This document shows, in pieces, positions 46,521 through 57,147 of a DNA stretch of 64,000 nucleotides. The notes under the pieces are model-generated. The model worked only from the letters and a program-made list of their open reading frames with translations. It had not been told where the DNA came from and searched no databases. Where the stretch lies: contig CAIONS010000060.1 in the NCBI GenBank assembly GCA_903859715.1, forward strand, positions 50,724-114,723, in the 5' to 3' direction. This stretch comes from an uncultured Opitutia bacterium. GTDB lineage: Bacteria > Verrucomicrobiota > Verrucomicrobiia > Opitutales > Opitutaceae. Both the position numbers and the translations under genes were made by a program. How positions within the stretch are numbered: the stretch's first letter is position 1; every line of letters begins with the position of its first letter.

Positions 46521-46636
46521 GTAGGGCAGGTCTTTGACCTGCCCATAACCTCGGGAACTGTGAAAAGTCCATAGGGCGGGTCAGAGACCCGCCCTACCAG
46601 TGAGCCCAGCCTCCTAACGTCGGCTGCTACGCGGGG
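46521..46636. repeat. GTAGGGC-family repeat, copy 2, plus CAGCC module
   Basis: This runs from GTAGGGCAGGTC at 46521 to GACCCGCCCTAC ending at 46597, with an inner GGCGGGTCAGAGACCCGCC palindrome. It is followed at 46604-46630 by GCCCAGCCTCCTAACGTCGG and CTGCTAC, the second module of the composite repeats. It fills most of the 197-bp gap between the convergent glycosidase and ffh genes. Confidence 0.8.
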
Positions 46637-46684
46637 ATGAATCGATTGGGCCAGGGGCCGCTCTCGCCCCGCTGCCGGGTGCGA

Positions 46685-48028
<1,344 letters not shown>

Positions 48029-48228
48029 GGAACCCGCAGTAAGACCACGAACGGCGCCGAAGGAACACTTTTTTCTCCGGCCGGCGGGCCGGAAAATTAG
48101 TGTGGCTTAGTCGTTTCGATTTCTGCGAAGCTGCGCGGGATTATGAACCCCGTTCACACGCTTTCAGCCGGCCGCGGTGCAGGACCCTGCACGGAGCCGG
48201 AGGCTGGCCGGGAAAGGAGCCAATTCGC

Positions 48229-49410
48229 ATGAGCATCGACCCAAAAACCTGGGTGGCGCCCCACGTGGCCGCCCTGCCAAAGAGCGGCATCCGTGATTTC
48301 TTTGAACTCGTCGCGGCCCTGAAGGGCCAGGGCGTCATTTCGCTCGGCGTCGGCGAACCGGATTTTGTCACGCCGCAGCACATCCGCGACGCTTCCATCG
48401 CGGCACTCCAGAAAGGCCGGACCTCCTACACTTCGAACCTCGGGCTCATCGAGCTGCGCGAGGAGATCGCGCGTTATGTGGAGAAGCATTTCAACGTCAG
48501 CTACCGTCCGGCGGACCAGATCATTGTGACGGTCGGCGTGAGCGAGGCACTGGATCTCGCCTGCCGGGCCTTCATCAGCCCGGGCGACAAGGTGATGTAC
48601 CACCAGCCCTGCTACGTGAGCTATTATCCGAGCATCGCGCTGGCCCATGGGCAGGCCATCGCGGTGCCGACCTATGCGAAGGATGGCTTTGCCCTCACCG
48701 CCGAGGCCCTGCGCGAGGCGTGGCAGCCCGGCACCAAGATGCTGATGCTGAATCTGCCGTGCAATCCGACCGGCGGCACCTGCACGCGCGAGCAGCTGGA
48801 AAAGATCGCCGCGTTCTGCCGCGAGAAGGACCTGCTGGTCCTGACCGACGAGATCTATTCCGAGCTCACCTTCGAAGGCACTCATACCAGTATCGCCAGC
48901 CTGCCGGGCATGGCGGAGCGCACGATCTTCCTGCACGGGTTTTCGAAGGCCTTTGCGATGACGGGCTGGCGCATTGGTTACGCCTGCGGACCTGCGTCGC
49001 TGATCGATGCCATGATGAAGGTGCATCAGTACACGATGCTGTGCGCCTCAATCATCGCACAGGACGCCGCCCTTGAGGCACTCCGGAACGGTTGGGATGC
49101 GGTGCTCAAGATGCGCGAGCAATATCACCGGCGCCGCGACCTGATCGTGAAACGCTTCAACGAGATCGGGCTTACCTGTCATCTTCCGCGCGGATCGTTC
49201 TACGCCTTTCCGAATGTCACGTCGACCGGCCTGAGCGAGAAGGACTTCGCGGTGGGGCTGCTGGAGAAACACAAGGTCGCGCTGGTGCCCGGCACGGGGT
49301 TCGGCGAGGGCGGCCGCGGCCATGTGCGCGCCTGCTTCGCAACCAGCTACGAGCAGATCGCGGTGGCCTGCAATCGCATCGAGCAATACTGCGGCGAGAT
49401 CAAGCGGTAG
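48229..49410 (+). CDS. Class I/II PLP aminotransferase
   Basis: This 393-residue fold-type I aminotransferase is probably an aspartate/aromatic or PatA-like enzyme. GEPDFVTPQHI, LPCNPTGGTC (cofactor region), DEIYSELTFEG, and Lys240 in [15 protein letters not shown] are conserved. The start ATG 48229 has AAAGGAG at 48213-48219. A second similar aminotransferase lies at 57575-58768, so the window carries two paralogues. Substrate not assignable from motifs alone. It is probably cotranscribed with der, 9 bp downstream. Confidence 0.88.
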   Translation: MSIDPKTWVAPHVAALPKSGIRDFFELVAALKGQGVISLGVGEPDFVTPQHIRDASIAALQKGRTSYTSNLGLIELREEIARYVEKHFNVSYRPADQIIVTVGVSEALDLACRAFISPGDKVMYHQPCYVSYYPSIALAHGQAIAVPTYAKDGFALTAEALREAWQPGTKMLMLNLPCNPTGGTCTREQLEKIAAFCREKDLLVLTDEIYSELTFEGTHTSIASLPGMAERTIFLHGFSKAFAMTGWRIGYACGPASLIDAMMKVHQYTMLCASIIAQDAALEALRNGWDAVLKMREQYHRRRDLIVKRFNEIGLTCHLPRGSFYAFPNVTSTGLSEKDFAVGLLEKHKVALVPGTGFGEGGRGHVRACFATSYEQIAVACNRIEQYCGEIKR

Positions 49411-49419
49411 ACCGATTTC

Positions 49420-50913
49420 ATGAACCGCACCGTTGCCATCGTCGGCCGACCCAATGTCGGCAAAAGCCGCCTCTTCAACCGTCTCGCGAAGAAGCGGATT
49501 TCCATCGTGCACGACCAGCCCGGCGTGACGCGCGACGTGATCTCGGCGGAAATCCCCGAGGGCAACTTCACCCTGCTGGATACCGGTGGCATCGGCTACC
49601 GGGGCAAGGACACGCCTGCCGCGCTGACGGCGGCCTCGGAGGAGCAGGTCAACTTCGCCATCGCGACCGCGGCGCTCACGCTCTTCGTCATCGATGGCCT
49701 CGAGGGCCTGACCTCGCTCGATGAAAAGATCGCCGCCATGCTCCGCCGGAGCAAGAAGCCGGTGCGGCTGGTCATCAACAAGGCGGATTTCGACGACGAC
49801 AAGATCCAGCTGGCCGAGGCCTACCGCCTCGGGCTCGGCGAACCCCTGCGCGTTTCCGCCGAACATGGGCGCGGCGAGGCCGACTTGCGCGACGCGATCC
49901 TGGCGGTACTCGGGCCGCCCGAGGATCTCGACCGCGGTCGCGATGCGGCGGCGGCCCTTGGCGTGTGCTTCATCGGGCGCCCGAACGTCGGCAAATCCTC
50001 GCTCAGCAACCGGCTGCTCCAAAGCGACCGGCTGATTGTCAGCGACATGCCCGGCACGACGCGCGATGCGGTCGAGCTGCCGTTTGAATTCAAGGGTCGG
50101 AACGGGAAGCTCTATCCGTTCCGCCTGATCGACACCGCCGGCATCAAGGCCGCGACGAAGCTTGCGTCGCCGGTGGAATACTTTTCCCGCCTGCGCTCAA
50201 TCGATGCCATCAAGAACTCGGATGTCGTGTTCCTCGTGCTCGACGCGCTGGAGGGCGTCACGCAGCAGGACAAGGCGATCGCCGGCGAGGCGGTGAAGGA
50301 GCACAAGCCCATCGTTGTGGTCGTGAACAAGTGGGATCTCATCACGGACGCGTTCAAGCGGCAGGGCGGCTTCGAGCCGTACAAGAGCGAGCGGGATTAC
50401 CGCGAGAAATACGAACACGCGCTGTTTGAACGGCTTTATTTCACGCCAGGTTCACCGTTGATTTTTGTCTCGGCCATGAGCGGCTACGAAGTCGACCGCA
50501 TGCTGAATGCCGCGGTGAAGCTCAACCGTCAGCAGGACATCAAATTGCCCACGGCCAAGCTGAATGCGGTGCTGAGCTACCTGACCGAGCGCACGCCGCC
50601 CCCGGCGGTCGGCGGCCGCCGTTTCCGTATTTATTACGCAACGCAGACGGGCACGCGCCCGTTCCGCATCAAGCTGTTTTGCAATCGCGAAGAGAAACTC
50701 ACCGAGCAATACCGCCGCTATCTGGAGGCGGGCCTCGTCAAGGAGTTCGATCTGGCCGGTTGTCCGGTTTACTTTGATCTCGTCGGCAAGGAAAAGCACG
50801 AGCCCGGCACTCCGTATACCGGCAAAGCCGCGCGGGCCGAGGCGCACACTCCCAAATGGAAAGCTAGCGAGACACCCGACGAGGATTCCATCCATGAAAC
50901 ACTCGAAGACTGA
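49420..50913 (+). CDS. der: Ribosome-associated GTPase Der (EngA)
   Basis: This essential GTPase has two G domains in tandem and a KH-like domain and acts in 50S ribosome maturation. It is 497 residues, slightly long. G domain 1 has GRPNVGKSRLF and DTGGIGY; G domain 2 has GRPNVGKSSLSN and NKWDLI. The KH-like domain ends with RRFRIYYATQTGTRPF. A C-terminal extension rich in charged residues (AEAHTPKWKAS onward) follows. The gene overlaps the start of the downstream gene by 20 bp. Confidence 0.96.
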   Translation: MNRTVAIVGRPNVGKSRLFNRLAKKRISIVHDQPGVTRDVISAEIPEGNFTLLDTGGIGYRGKDTPAALTAASEEQVNFAIATAALTLFVIDGLEGLTSLDEKIAAMLRRSKKPVRLVINKADFDDDKIQLAEAYRLGLGEPLRVSAEHGRGEADLRDAILAVLGPPEDLDRGRDAAAALGVCFIGRPNVGKSSLSNRLLQSDRLIVSDMPGTTRDAVELPFEFKGRNGKLYPFRLIDTAGIKAATKLASPVEYFSRLRSIDAIKNSDVVFLVLDALEGVTQQDKAIAGEAVKEHKPIVVVVNKWDLITDAFKRQGGFEPYKSERDYREKYEHALFERLYFTPGSPLIFVSAMSGYEVDRMLNAAVKLNRQQDIKLPTAKLNAVLSYLTERTPPPAVGGRRFRIYYATQTGTRPFRIKLFCNREEKLTEQYRRYLEAGLVKEFDLAGCPVYFDLVGKEKHEPGTPYTGKAARAEAHTPKWKASETPDEDSIHETLED

Positions 50914-51811
50914 GTATCGGGGCGGCGAGGCAATCAAGCTGACCACCCGGGCGATCGAACTCGTTCTACCCACAGCGGTCGGTCCGCGCGTCACATCGCT
51001 GCGTTCGCTCACCGGCGAGGCGGGCAACCTTTTCCTGGAATTTCCGGCGAACGAACAGCGCTACCACGGCTATTATCTGCGGGGCGGGCACCGGCTCTGG
51101 CATTCGCCCGAGGATATTGTCCGCACCTACCAGCCCGATGACGAACCACTGGGAGTGACATTGCTGCCGAAGGGCGTCGCGCTGATCCAACCCACCGAGA
51201 AACTCACGGGCCTGCAAAAGGGTATTACCGTGGAATTGCTCGGCGAGCGCACGGTGAAGGTCACGCATACGCTCGCCAACCGCGGCCTTTGGCCGATCGA
51301 GTGTGCGGCCTGGGCCCTGACGATGCTCCGGCCGGGTGGCTATGGCGTATTGCCGCTGCTGCCGAAAGGTGACCACGCGCGGGGTGACCTGCTGCCGAAT
51401 TATGCCTTGGTGCCCTGGACGTTCACGGATCTTTCGCTGCCGGCCTGGCAGATGCGCCGCGATTTCATTGGGATCGAAGTGGCGCGGGCGAAGCAGGCCC
51501 AAAAACTGGGCATCACGAACTATCCGGGCTGGTCCGCCTACTGGGTGAAGGGCACGACGTTCGTGAAATATTCTCCGGTGATTGCCGGCGCGAATTATCC
51601 GGACCTCGGCAGCTGCTTTGAAGTGTTCACCAATGGCGCGATGATCGAGCTGGAGACCTTGGGGCCGCTGACGAAGTTGGCGCCGGGCCAGACCTCGGTG
51701 CATGTGGAGTTCTGGGCGGTCTTTGACGGCTTGGACAAGCCAGGTACGGACGCCGCTTTCGCCAAGTCGCTTGCCCCGGCCGTGAAAGCGTGGCAAGCGA
51801 AGCTGAAGTGA
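50894..51811 (+). CDS. DUF4380-like mutarotase-fold protein
   Basis: This 305-residue protein has an all-beta pattern and short motifs (AIELVLPTAVGPRVTSL, LRGGHRLWHSPED, LTMLRPGGYGVLP) typical of DUF4380, which resembles galactose mutarotase-like superfamily members. No catalytic function is known. It has no signal peptide. It starts within the end of der (20-bp overlap) and ends GTGA-overlapped with fmt, so it is coupled to both genes in an operon. Confidence 0.75.
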   Translation: MKHSKTEYRGGEAIKLTTRAIELVLPTAVGPRVTSLRSLTGEAGNLFLEFPANEQRYHGYYLRGGHRLWHSPEDIVRTYQPDDEPLGVTLLPKGVALIQPTEKLTGLQKGITVELLGERTVKVTHTLANRGLWPIECAAWALTMLRPGGYGVLPLLPKGDHARGDLLPNYALVPWTFTDLSLPAWQMRRDFIGIEVARAKQAQKLGITNYPGWSAYWVKGTTFVKYSPVIAGANYPDLGSCFEVFTNGAMIELETLGPLTKLAPGQTSVHVEFWAVFDGLDKPGTDAAFAKSLAPAVKAWQAKLK

Positions 51812-52791
51812 TTCCGCTTAAACTCGTTTTTCTCGGTTCCGATCCGATTGCGCTGCCGCTGCTCGACTGGCTGGCGGGCGAGGGGAGCAGACTGGCGAAG
51901 ATCACTGCCGTCTTCACCCAACCCGACCGCCCGGTCGGTCGCGGCCAGAAGATCACGGCGAATGCGATCAAGGTTTGGGCGCTCGCCGAAGGCCTGCCGG
52001 TTTATCAGCCGGAAAAACTCACGGACGACGTGCGTCTCCAACTGGCCGCGCTCGAAGCGGATGTCGTACTCGTCATGGCCTACGGCCATATCCTGCGCGA
52101 CGAGTTCATCGCCACGCCGCGCCTCGGCACGCTGAACCTGCATACTTCACTGCTGCCGAACTACCGCGGGGCCTCGCCGATTCAGACGGCCATTGCGAGC
52201 GGGGAGCGGGAAACCGGCGTGAGCCTGATGCGGATCGTCAAAAAACTCGACGCCGGACCCGTCGCCGACGTCGAGCGCGTGGCGATTGATCCGCTCGACA
52301 CGGCGGAAGACATTGAAACGAAGCTGGCGACAGCCTGTGTGCCGCTGGTGGCAAGGAATCTGCCGGAGCTGAGTGCGGGCACGCTGAAGTTTACGCCGCA
52401 GGACGAAAACGCGGTGACTTTCTGCCGGCGACTCGAAAAAGCGGATGGCGCGCTGGATTTTGCGCGACCCGCAGCCGAGCTGGCAGCCCGGATCAACGGC
52501 CTCTTTCCCTGGCCGGCGTGTGCCGTCAGCATCAACGGACAGGAAGTGAAGCTTGGACTGGCCGATGCCCTGCCGGGAACGGCGTCTCCGGGAGAAGTGG
52601 TTGGAGCCGATACCGACGGACTGCTGGTGGGTACGGCCCAAGGCGTGCTTCGCGTGCGCCGCCTGCAGCGCCCCGGAGGCAAGCTACTGCCGGCGACGGA
52701 ATTTTTACGTGGATTTACCGTCCCGTCCGGCACCGAGCTGGCGTCGCGCCCGATGGCTCCGTTGGTTTCGGCCACGCCCTTCCGGCGCTAG
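51808..52791 (+). CDS. fmt: Methionyl-tRNA formyltransferase
   Basis: It formylates initiator Met-tRNA using 10-formyl-THF. It is a 327-residue protein with LVFLGSDPIALPLLDWL at the N-terminus and the formyltransferase loop LNLHTSLLPNYRGASPI. The Asn/His/Asp catalytic triad positions appear consistent with the family. The C-terminal OB-like domain is present from about residue 205. The start is GTG 51808, overlapping the TGA of the previous gene. No def gene is adjacent. Confidence 0.94.
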   Translation: MIPLKLVFLGSDPIALPLLDWLAGEGSRLAKITAVFTQPDRPVGRGQKITANAIKVWALAEGLPVYQPEKLTDDVRLQLAALEADVVLVMAYGHILRDEFIATPRLGTLNLHTSLLPNYRGASPIQTAIASGERETGVSLMRIVKKLDAGPVADVERVAIDPLDTAEDIETKLATACVPLVARNLPELSAGTLKFTPQDENAVTFCRRLEKADGALDFARPAAELAARINGLFPWPACAVSINGQEVKLGLADALPGTASPGEVVGADTDGLLVGTAQGVLRVRRLQRPGGKLLPATEFLRGFTVPSGTELASRPMAPLVSATPFRR

Positions 52792-52835
52792 GTCTTTCTT
52801 GTTTTTGCCACACCGTTACCGCAAGCTGCGCGACC

Positions 52836-53405
52836 ATGTTACTTCGAATGCTCCTTGTCGGCGGGTTGCTCAGTGGGTCGGCCGGATTCCTCCAAGCGCA
52901 GTCTTCGCAAGTCGACCTGGCCAACATGCGCGAGGATCTCCGCGGGCTGGTGCAGCGCGTGGGTGAACTCTCGCTCCGCGTCGAGCAACTCGAGCGTCAG
53001 AATGCCGAACTGCGGGAAAAGGCCGGCACGGCTACTCCGGCCTATGCCACGCTCGCGGAGCTGAATGACGCAGTGACCGAACTCCGGCGCGCCATCAACG
53101 CCGGGGACACCGCCACCGCTGAGCGCACAGCCGCCCAGATCAAGAAACTCGGCGATGCGACGAATGCCGCCATCGATTCCCTCGCCAAGGGCATGGCCAC
53201 GCGCCCGACGATCCAGACCAGCTTCAGTGACAATTACTCCAAGGAAGGCGTCAGCTACACCGTGCAGAAGGGCGATACCCTCGCCGTGATCGCGAAGAAA
53301 ACGGGCGCCAAGTCGCAAGACATCATCAACGCGAACAAACTGGCCGATCCCTCGCGCATCCAGGCGGGCCAGACGCTCTTCATCCCAACCTCCGCCGCTA
53401 AATAA
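52836..53405 (+). CDS. LysM-domain secreted coiled-coil protein
   Basis: This 189-residue protein has a signal peptide (LLRMLLVGGLLSGSAGFLQAQ, cleavage near AQS). A coiled-coil segment follows at about 28-60 (LRVEQLERQNAELREK), then a linker, then a C-terminal LysM domain from about residue 138 (YTVQKGDTLAVIAKKTG). LysM binds peptidoglycan or chitin-like glycans, so the protein is likely periplasmic. It is 4 bp upstream of parB, so the two may be cotranscribed. Confidence 0.88.
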   Translation: MLLRMLLVGGLLSGSAGFLQAQSSQVDLANMREDLRGLVQRVGELSLRVEQLERQNAELREKAGTATPAYATLAELNDAVTELRRAINAGDTATAERTAAQIKKLGDATNAAIDSLAKGMATRPTIQTSFSDNYSKEGVSYTVQKGDTLAVIAKKTGAKSQDIINANKLADPSRIQAGQTLFIPTSAAK

Positions 53406-53409
53406 CCCC

Positions 53410-54324
53410 ATGGCTGCTGCACCCAAATCACGTCTCGGCCGCGGACTCGGCGGTCTCATCGCCAGTGCCACTCCCGTTGCGCCCAAAACCGAAACGGTTG
53501 CCGCAGCGGTGACCGTGATCGCGGCGCCCGGTTATCAGGAAATCGCCGTCCATCTGGTCGAGCCGAGCCCTTATCAGGCCCGCCGGGAAATTCCGGCCGA
53601 GCAACTCAGCGAACTCGCCGAAAGCATCCGCTCTGAGGGATTGCTCCAGCCGATCGTGGTGCGAAAGTCGGGCGACAAGTTCCAGCTGATTGCTGGCGAG
53701 CGCCGGTGGCGGGCTTTCCAGCAGCTGAAACTCAAGGCCATTCCCGCGCGGATCGTGGAGGCGAGCAACGCGTCCTCGGCCGCGCTCGGGCTGATTGAAA
53801 ATCTGCAGCGCGAAGGGCTGAACCCGATCGAGGAGGCCCATGGCTTCGCCAGTCTCATCCGCGATTTTGACCTGACCCAGGAGACGGCGGCCGACCGCGT
53901 CGGCAAGGCCCGCGCCACGGTGGCCAACACGCTGCGGCTGCTCGCGCTCGATGGAGAAATTCAGGGATTTCTCGCGAAGAGCCTGCTCAGCGTCGGCCAT
54001 GCCAAGGTGCTGCTCGGTGTCACGGACACCGCCCAGCGGGCCGTGCTCGCCCGCCGCGTGATTGAGGAAGGCCTGAGTGTGCGGACGACGGAAAAGCTCG
54101 TGCAGGAACGCAAGGCCACCAGCGGCCCGGCGCGCAGCAGCAAGGCCCGCGGGGTTTCCGCCAAGGATGCGGAAGCCGTGGCTGGCATTGAGAAGAAGCT
54201 CACCTCGCATCTCGGCGCCCGGGTGGCGGTTCTGCATACCCCGAAGAAGGGGCGGATCGTCATCGAATACCGTGGCAATGAGGATCTTCAGCGCCTGCTG
54301 GAGAAGCTTGGGATTGAGACGTGA
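53410..54324 (+). CDS. parB: Chromosome partitioning protein ParB
   Basis: This CTP-dependent DNA clamp spreads from parS and aids chromosome segregation. It is 304 residues. The N-terminal KSRLGRGLGGLIA segment is the ParA-interacting tail. PYQARREI, the GERRWRA CTPase motif and ENLQREGLNPIEEA are conserved. An HTH region follows (TQETAADRVGKARATVAN) and a short C-terminal dimer domain closes the protein. No parA is adjacent, unlike in most chromosomal par loci. Confidence 0.95.
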   Translation: MAAAPKSRLGRGLGGLIASATPVAPKTETVAAAVTVIAAPGYQEIAVHLVEPSPYQARREIPAEQLSELAESIRSEGLLQPIVVRKSGDKFQLIAGERRWRAFQQLKLKAIPARIVEASNASSAALGLIENLQREGLNPIEEAHGFASLIRDFDLTQETAADRVGKARATVANTLRLLALDGEIQGFLAKSLLSVGHAKVLLGVTDTAQRAVLARRVIEEGLSVRTTEKLVQERKATSGPARSSKARGVSAKDAEAVAGIEKKLTSHLGARVAVLHTPKKGRIVIEYRGNEDLQRLLEKLGIET

Positions 54325-54332
54325 TGCCAGGC

Positions 54333-54424
54333 GCTGAGCATTAAGCGATAAGCGTCAGACTGCCGTGAGTCAGAAAACAGCCGGTGGGGTTTCCAGCCTA
54401 CAGCTTAAAGCCTACAGCCTGACG
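54333..54424. repeat. AGGC/TTAAAGCC inverted-repeat element, copy 2
   Basis: In the 158-bp gap between parB and secG, GAGCATTAAGCGATAAGCGTCAG is opposed by CTACAGCTTAAAGCCTACAG and GCCTGACGCC about 50 bp later. Related sequence is at 36665-36772. Confidence 0.45.
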
Positions 54425-54482
54425 CCATCCCGAACCCGGCATTGACAATTCCCGGGGCCGCCTGATTTTCTGACCCTTTCAC

Positions 54483-54830
54483 ATGAGCATTCTCCTCTCC
54501 ATTCTGACGGTGGTCCTGATCGTTATTTCGATCTTCCTCATCCTCGTTGTTCTCGCCCAGAAGGCCAAGACGGACGGCGGCGTGGGTGGCGCGCTGGGCG
54601 GCGGCATGACCGAAGCAACCTTTGGCGCCGATACCGGCAACGTCCTGAGCAAGGCGACCATCAATGCGGCGATCGCCTTCTTCATCCTGAGTTTCGTCCT
54701 TTATCTGGGCTACATTTACCAGCGGAAGCACGCCGTGGCGGCAGCCGGCAGTGCGCTGCCGACAATCTCGGCCCCGGCGGTCACGCCAGCGGCGACCCCG
54801 GCTCCGGCAGCTCCGGCAAAGAAGCCCTGA
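54483..54830 (+). CDS. secG: Preprotein translocase subunit SecG
   Basis: This is a small membrane subunit of the SecYEG channel. It has 115 residues with two transmembrane helices, at 1-22 (ILLSILTVVLIVISIFLILVV) and 60-80 (AAIAFFILSFVLYLGYIY). The conserved cytoplasmic loop contains GALGGGMTEATFGADTGN. A variable Ala/Pro-rich tail follows. The N-terminal ATG and absence of a leader fit the family. A terminator-like hairpin begins 22 bp after the stop. Confidence 0.95.
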   Translation: MSILLSILTVVLIVISIFLILVVLAQKAKTDGGVGGALGGGMTEATFGADTGNVLSKATINAAIAFFILSFVLYLGYIYQRKHAVAAAGSALPTISAPAVTPAATPAPAAPAKKP

Positions 54831-54834
54831 ACCC

Positions 54835-55722
54835 ATGCCGGTTTCTGGAAACACGCCCGCCCTGAATTGGCGGGCGTTTTTTATTTATGCGGTGCTGGGC
54901 GTCGCCACGGCGAACGCGGGACCGTCGCCGGGAGCCGGCCAGGCCACCACCTACGCTCAGTTGGGCAAACCTGATCAGGAGGAAGGCCGGCAGGTGCTGG
55001 CGGCGTTTCGCCGGGCGGGAATTCCGGGGCAATATTATCTTCAGTTTGTCCTCCGCGTGCTGCCGCGGCGGGGTGATGAGCGCGATTTTTCCGGCAGCCT
55101 TTGGGGCGCGCGCAATGAGCAGGGCGCCGTGACTCGTGTGGCTGTCACCGATGCGGCTGGCGGGGAGCGCCGTCTCCTCGTGCAGAATGGGGAGCATCCT
55201 CAGGTTTGGTCGGTCGCAGCCGGCCAGTCTGCGTCGTCGCCCCAGGCCGTGGACGCGTTTGCACCCCTGATTCCCGGAGTGGAGCTGACCGCCTTCGAGC
55301 TCCAGATGACGTACCTTTACTGGCCTGATGCCACGCTGGAGCAGGTCAGTCGGATTCGCAGCCGGCCGGCCCACGTATTTTTCTTCAAGCCACCGGTGGC
55401 GTGGGCGGCGGATCATCCCGGGGTCAGTGGAGTGCGAGCCTACCTCGACACCCAGTATAATGTCCCGGTCCAGACGGAGCTGATCGGTCGGGATGGCAAA
55501 GTGCTCCGGACGCTCTCACTGGTCGATCTGGCGAAAGTCGGGGAGCAGTACATCCCGAAGACCGTCGACCTGCGCAATGAGGCGACACGGGACAAGACCC
55601 GTTTTCAGGTGACCGGCGCGGCGCTTGGGCTGGAGTTTTCGAGCATTGTGTTTGAGCCCGCGCAACTCACTGAGCCGGTTACACCGCCGGCGAAGGATAA
55701 GATTGTTGAGATCGCACCTTAA
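54835..55722 (+). CDS. LolA-like / outer-membrane lipoprotein-sorting-type protein
   Basis: This 295-residue protein has a putative signal peptide (AFFIYAVLGVATANA) and a beta-rich body. The FELQMTYLYWPDATLEQ segment and GVRAYLDTQYNVPVQTELIGRDGKVLRTL are typical of the lipoprotein-sorting superfamily (LolA/LolB/DUF4292 style). It is probably periplasmic. The ATG at 54835 precedes a hairpin (54853-54882) that falls inside the signal-peptide codons; a downstream GTG in the AVLGV codons is an alternative start. The function is inferred from fold-level resemblance only. Confidence 0.6.
   Translation: MPVSGNTPALNWRAFFIYAVLGVATANAGPSPGAGQATTYAQLGKPDQEEGRQVLAAFRRAGIPGQYYLQFVLRVLPRRGDERDFSGSLWGARNEQGAVTRVAVTDAAGGERRLLVQNGEHPQVWSVAAGQSASSPQAVDAFAPLIPGVELTAFELQMTYLYWPDATLEQVSRIRSRPAHVFFFKPPVAWAADHPGVSGVRAYLDTQYNVPVQTELIGRDGKVLRTLSLVDLAKVGEQYIPKTVDLRNEATRDKTRFQVTGAALGLEFSSIVFEPAQLTEPVTPPAKDKIVEIAP
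54853..54882 (+). terminator. Rho-independent terminator after secG, inside the next gene
   Basis: An 8-bp stem CGCCCGCC/GGCGGGCG with the 7-nt loop CTGAATT is followed by six T residues. Its arms encode TPALNWRA of the downstream protein's signal region. Confidence 0.75.
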
Positions 55723-55734
55723 GCGGTGGACTTG

Positions 55735-55870
55735 ATTTAAGCGCAAAGACGCGAAGGGGCAAAGTTCGATCGAAAGGGGAGGAGCTCCGGATTTCAAAGC
55801 TCCGGCTTTGCTCCGTCCTTCGCCTCTTCGCGATTCAAATTCCCAGCCGCCTTACGTCGGCTGCTACTGG
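55735..55870. repeat. Composite palindromic intergenic repeat, copy 2
   Basis: This has the same two-module structure as 3618-3763. TTAAGCGCAAAGACGCGAAG leads to an opposite arm CTTCGCCTCTTCGCGATT. An inner GAGCTCCGG...TTTGCTCCG hairpin lies between them. It ends with CCCAGCCGCCTTACGTCGG, CTGCTAC and TGG. The element fills the convergent gap between the LolA-like gene and the ABC transporter gene. Confidence 0.8.
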
Positions 55871-55877
55871 CACCGGC

Positions 55878-57008
55878 TTACTTCAGGACCAGCTCGGTGA
55901 CGGCGTCGAAAAGATGGGCAGTGTCCATGCGCAGCGTGACCTTGACCTTCTGATTGACCTCAAAGCGGTCGGTCGGTCGCACGCGGGCGATGAAGGAGTG
56001 GGCGGCGGTATCGAGATAGAGATACGTTTCCGAACCCATCGGCTCGGAGACCTCGACGGTGACCTCGATGGTGTGCGCGGGATTGGGCGAAGAGAGGGTC
56101 AGCGAGTCCTGCACATCCTCCGGCCGGATGCCGAGGACGATGGGCTTGTCGATGTGGTCCGCGGCCTTGGCGGCGAGCGCCTCGCTCAGCTGCACCGTGA
56201 TCGGCGTGCCCTTGGGATTGGTCTCGACGAAGGAAAGGTGGTTGCCGGTACGCTTGATGGTGCCCTTGAAGAAATTCATCGGCGGGCTGCCAATGAAGCC
56301 GGCCACGTACATGTTTTCCGGGTGATTGTAGAGTTCGAGCGGGGCGGCGACCTGCATGATGTTGCCGTCCTTCATGACGCAGATCCGGTCGCCCATCGTC
56401 ATGGCCTCGACCTGGTCGTGCGTCACGTAGATCATCGTGGCGCCGAGCCGGGCATGGAGCTTGGAGATCTCGGTGCGCGTCGAGACGCGCATCTTGGCGT
56501 CGAGGTTGGAGAGCGGCTCGTCGAAAAGGAAGACCTTGGGCTTGCGGACGATCGCGCGGCCGACCGCCACGCGCTGGCGCTGGCCGCCGGAGAGGGCCTT
56601 GGGCTTGCGCTCGAGATAGTCGGTCAGGCCGAGCATCGTCGCGGCCTCGCGCACGCGGGCGTCGATCTCGGCCTTGGGGAACTTCCGCAGCTTCAGGCCG
56701 AACGCCATGTTGTCGTAGACGGACATGTGCGGGTAGAGCGCGTAATTCTGAAAAACCATCGCGATGTCGCGGTCCTTCGGGAGCACGTTGTTCACGACCT
56801 TGCCATCGATGGAAATGGCGCCGCCCGAGATTTCCTCCAGGCCGGCGATCATGCGCAGCGTGGTGGACTTGCCGCAGCCGGAAGGGCCGACGAGGACCAT
56901 GAATTCGCGGTCTTCAATGGTCAGGTTGATGCTGTTCACCGCCCGGACGCCCGGGCCGCTCTTTTCGGGATAAATCTTTACGAGGTCTTCGATGATGACT
57001 TTGGCCAT
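55878..57008 (-). CDS. Sugar ABC transporter ATP-binding protein (UgpC/MsmK type)
   Basis: This 376-residue ATPase subunit belongs to a carbohydrate-uptake CUT1-type importer. Walker A is GPSGCGKST, signature LSGGQRQR, Walker [15 protein letters not shown] and H-loop YVTHDQ. The C-terminal TOBE/MOI domain starts around residue 240 ([13 protein letters not shown]). ATG 57008 gives [13 protein letters not shown]; the ATG at 57047 adds residues outside the family. No permease or binding protein is adjacent, so this probably serves several importers as in MsmK. Confidence 0.92.
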   Translation of the reverse strand: MAKVIIEDLVKIYPEKSGPGVRAVNSINLTIEDREFMVLVGPSGCGKSTTLRMIAGLEEISGGAISIDGKVVNNVLPKDRDIAMVFQNYALYPHMSVYDNMAFGLKLRKFPKAEIDARVREAATMLGLTDYLERKPKALSGGQRQRVAVGRAIVRKPKVFLFDEPLSNLDAKMRVSTRTEISKLHARLGATMIYVTHDQVEAMTMGDRICVMKDGNIMQVAAPLELYNHPENMYVAGFIGSPPMNFFKGTIKRTGNHLSFVETNPKGTPITVQLSEALAAKAADHIDKPIVLGIRPEDVQDSLTLSSPNPAHTIEVTVEVSEPMGSETYLYLDTAAHSFIARVRPTDRFEVNQKVKVTLRMDTAHLFDAVTELVLK

Positions 57009-57147
57009 GGGGAGGGGAACGAAAGTGACTCCGCGAAACTCAGGCAATCCGCGGTTGAGTCAATTTTTATGCGCGGCAATTTTTCGTTGCTCCGCTGCGC
57101 CCGTCCGGCCCAGATGAGTGCCGTTCATCCGCTGCCGCCTTTCCGCT

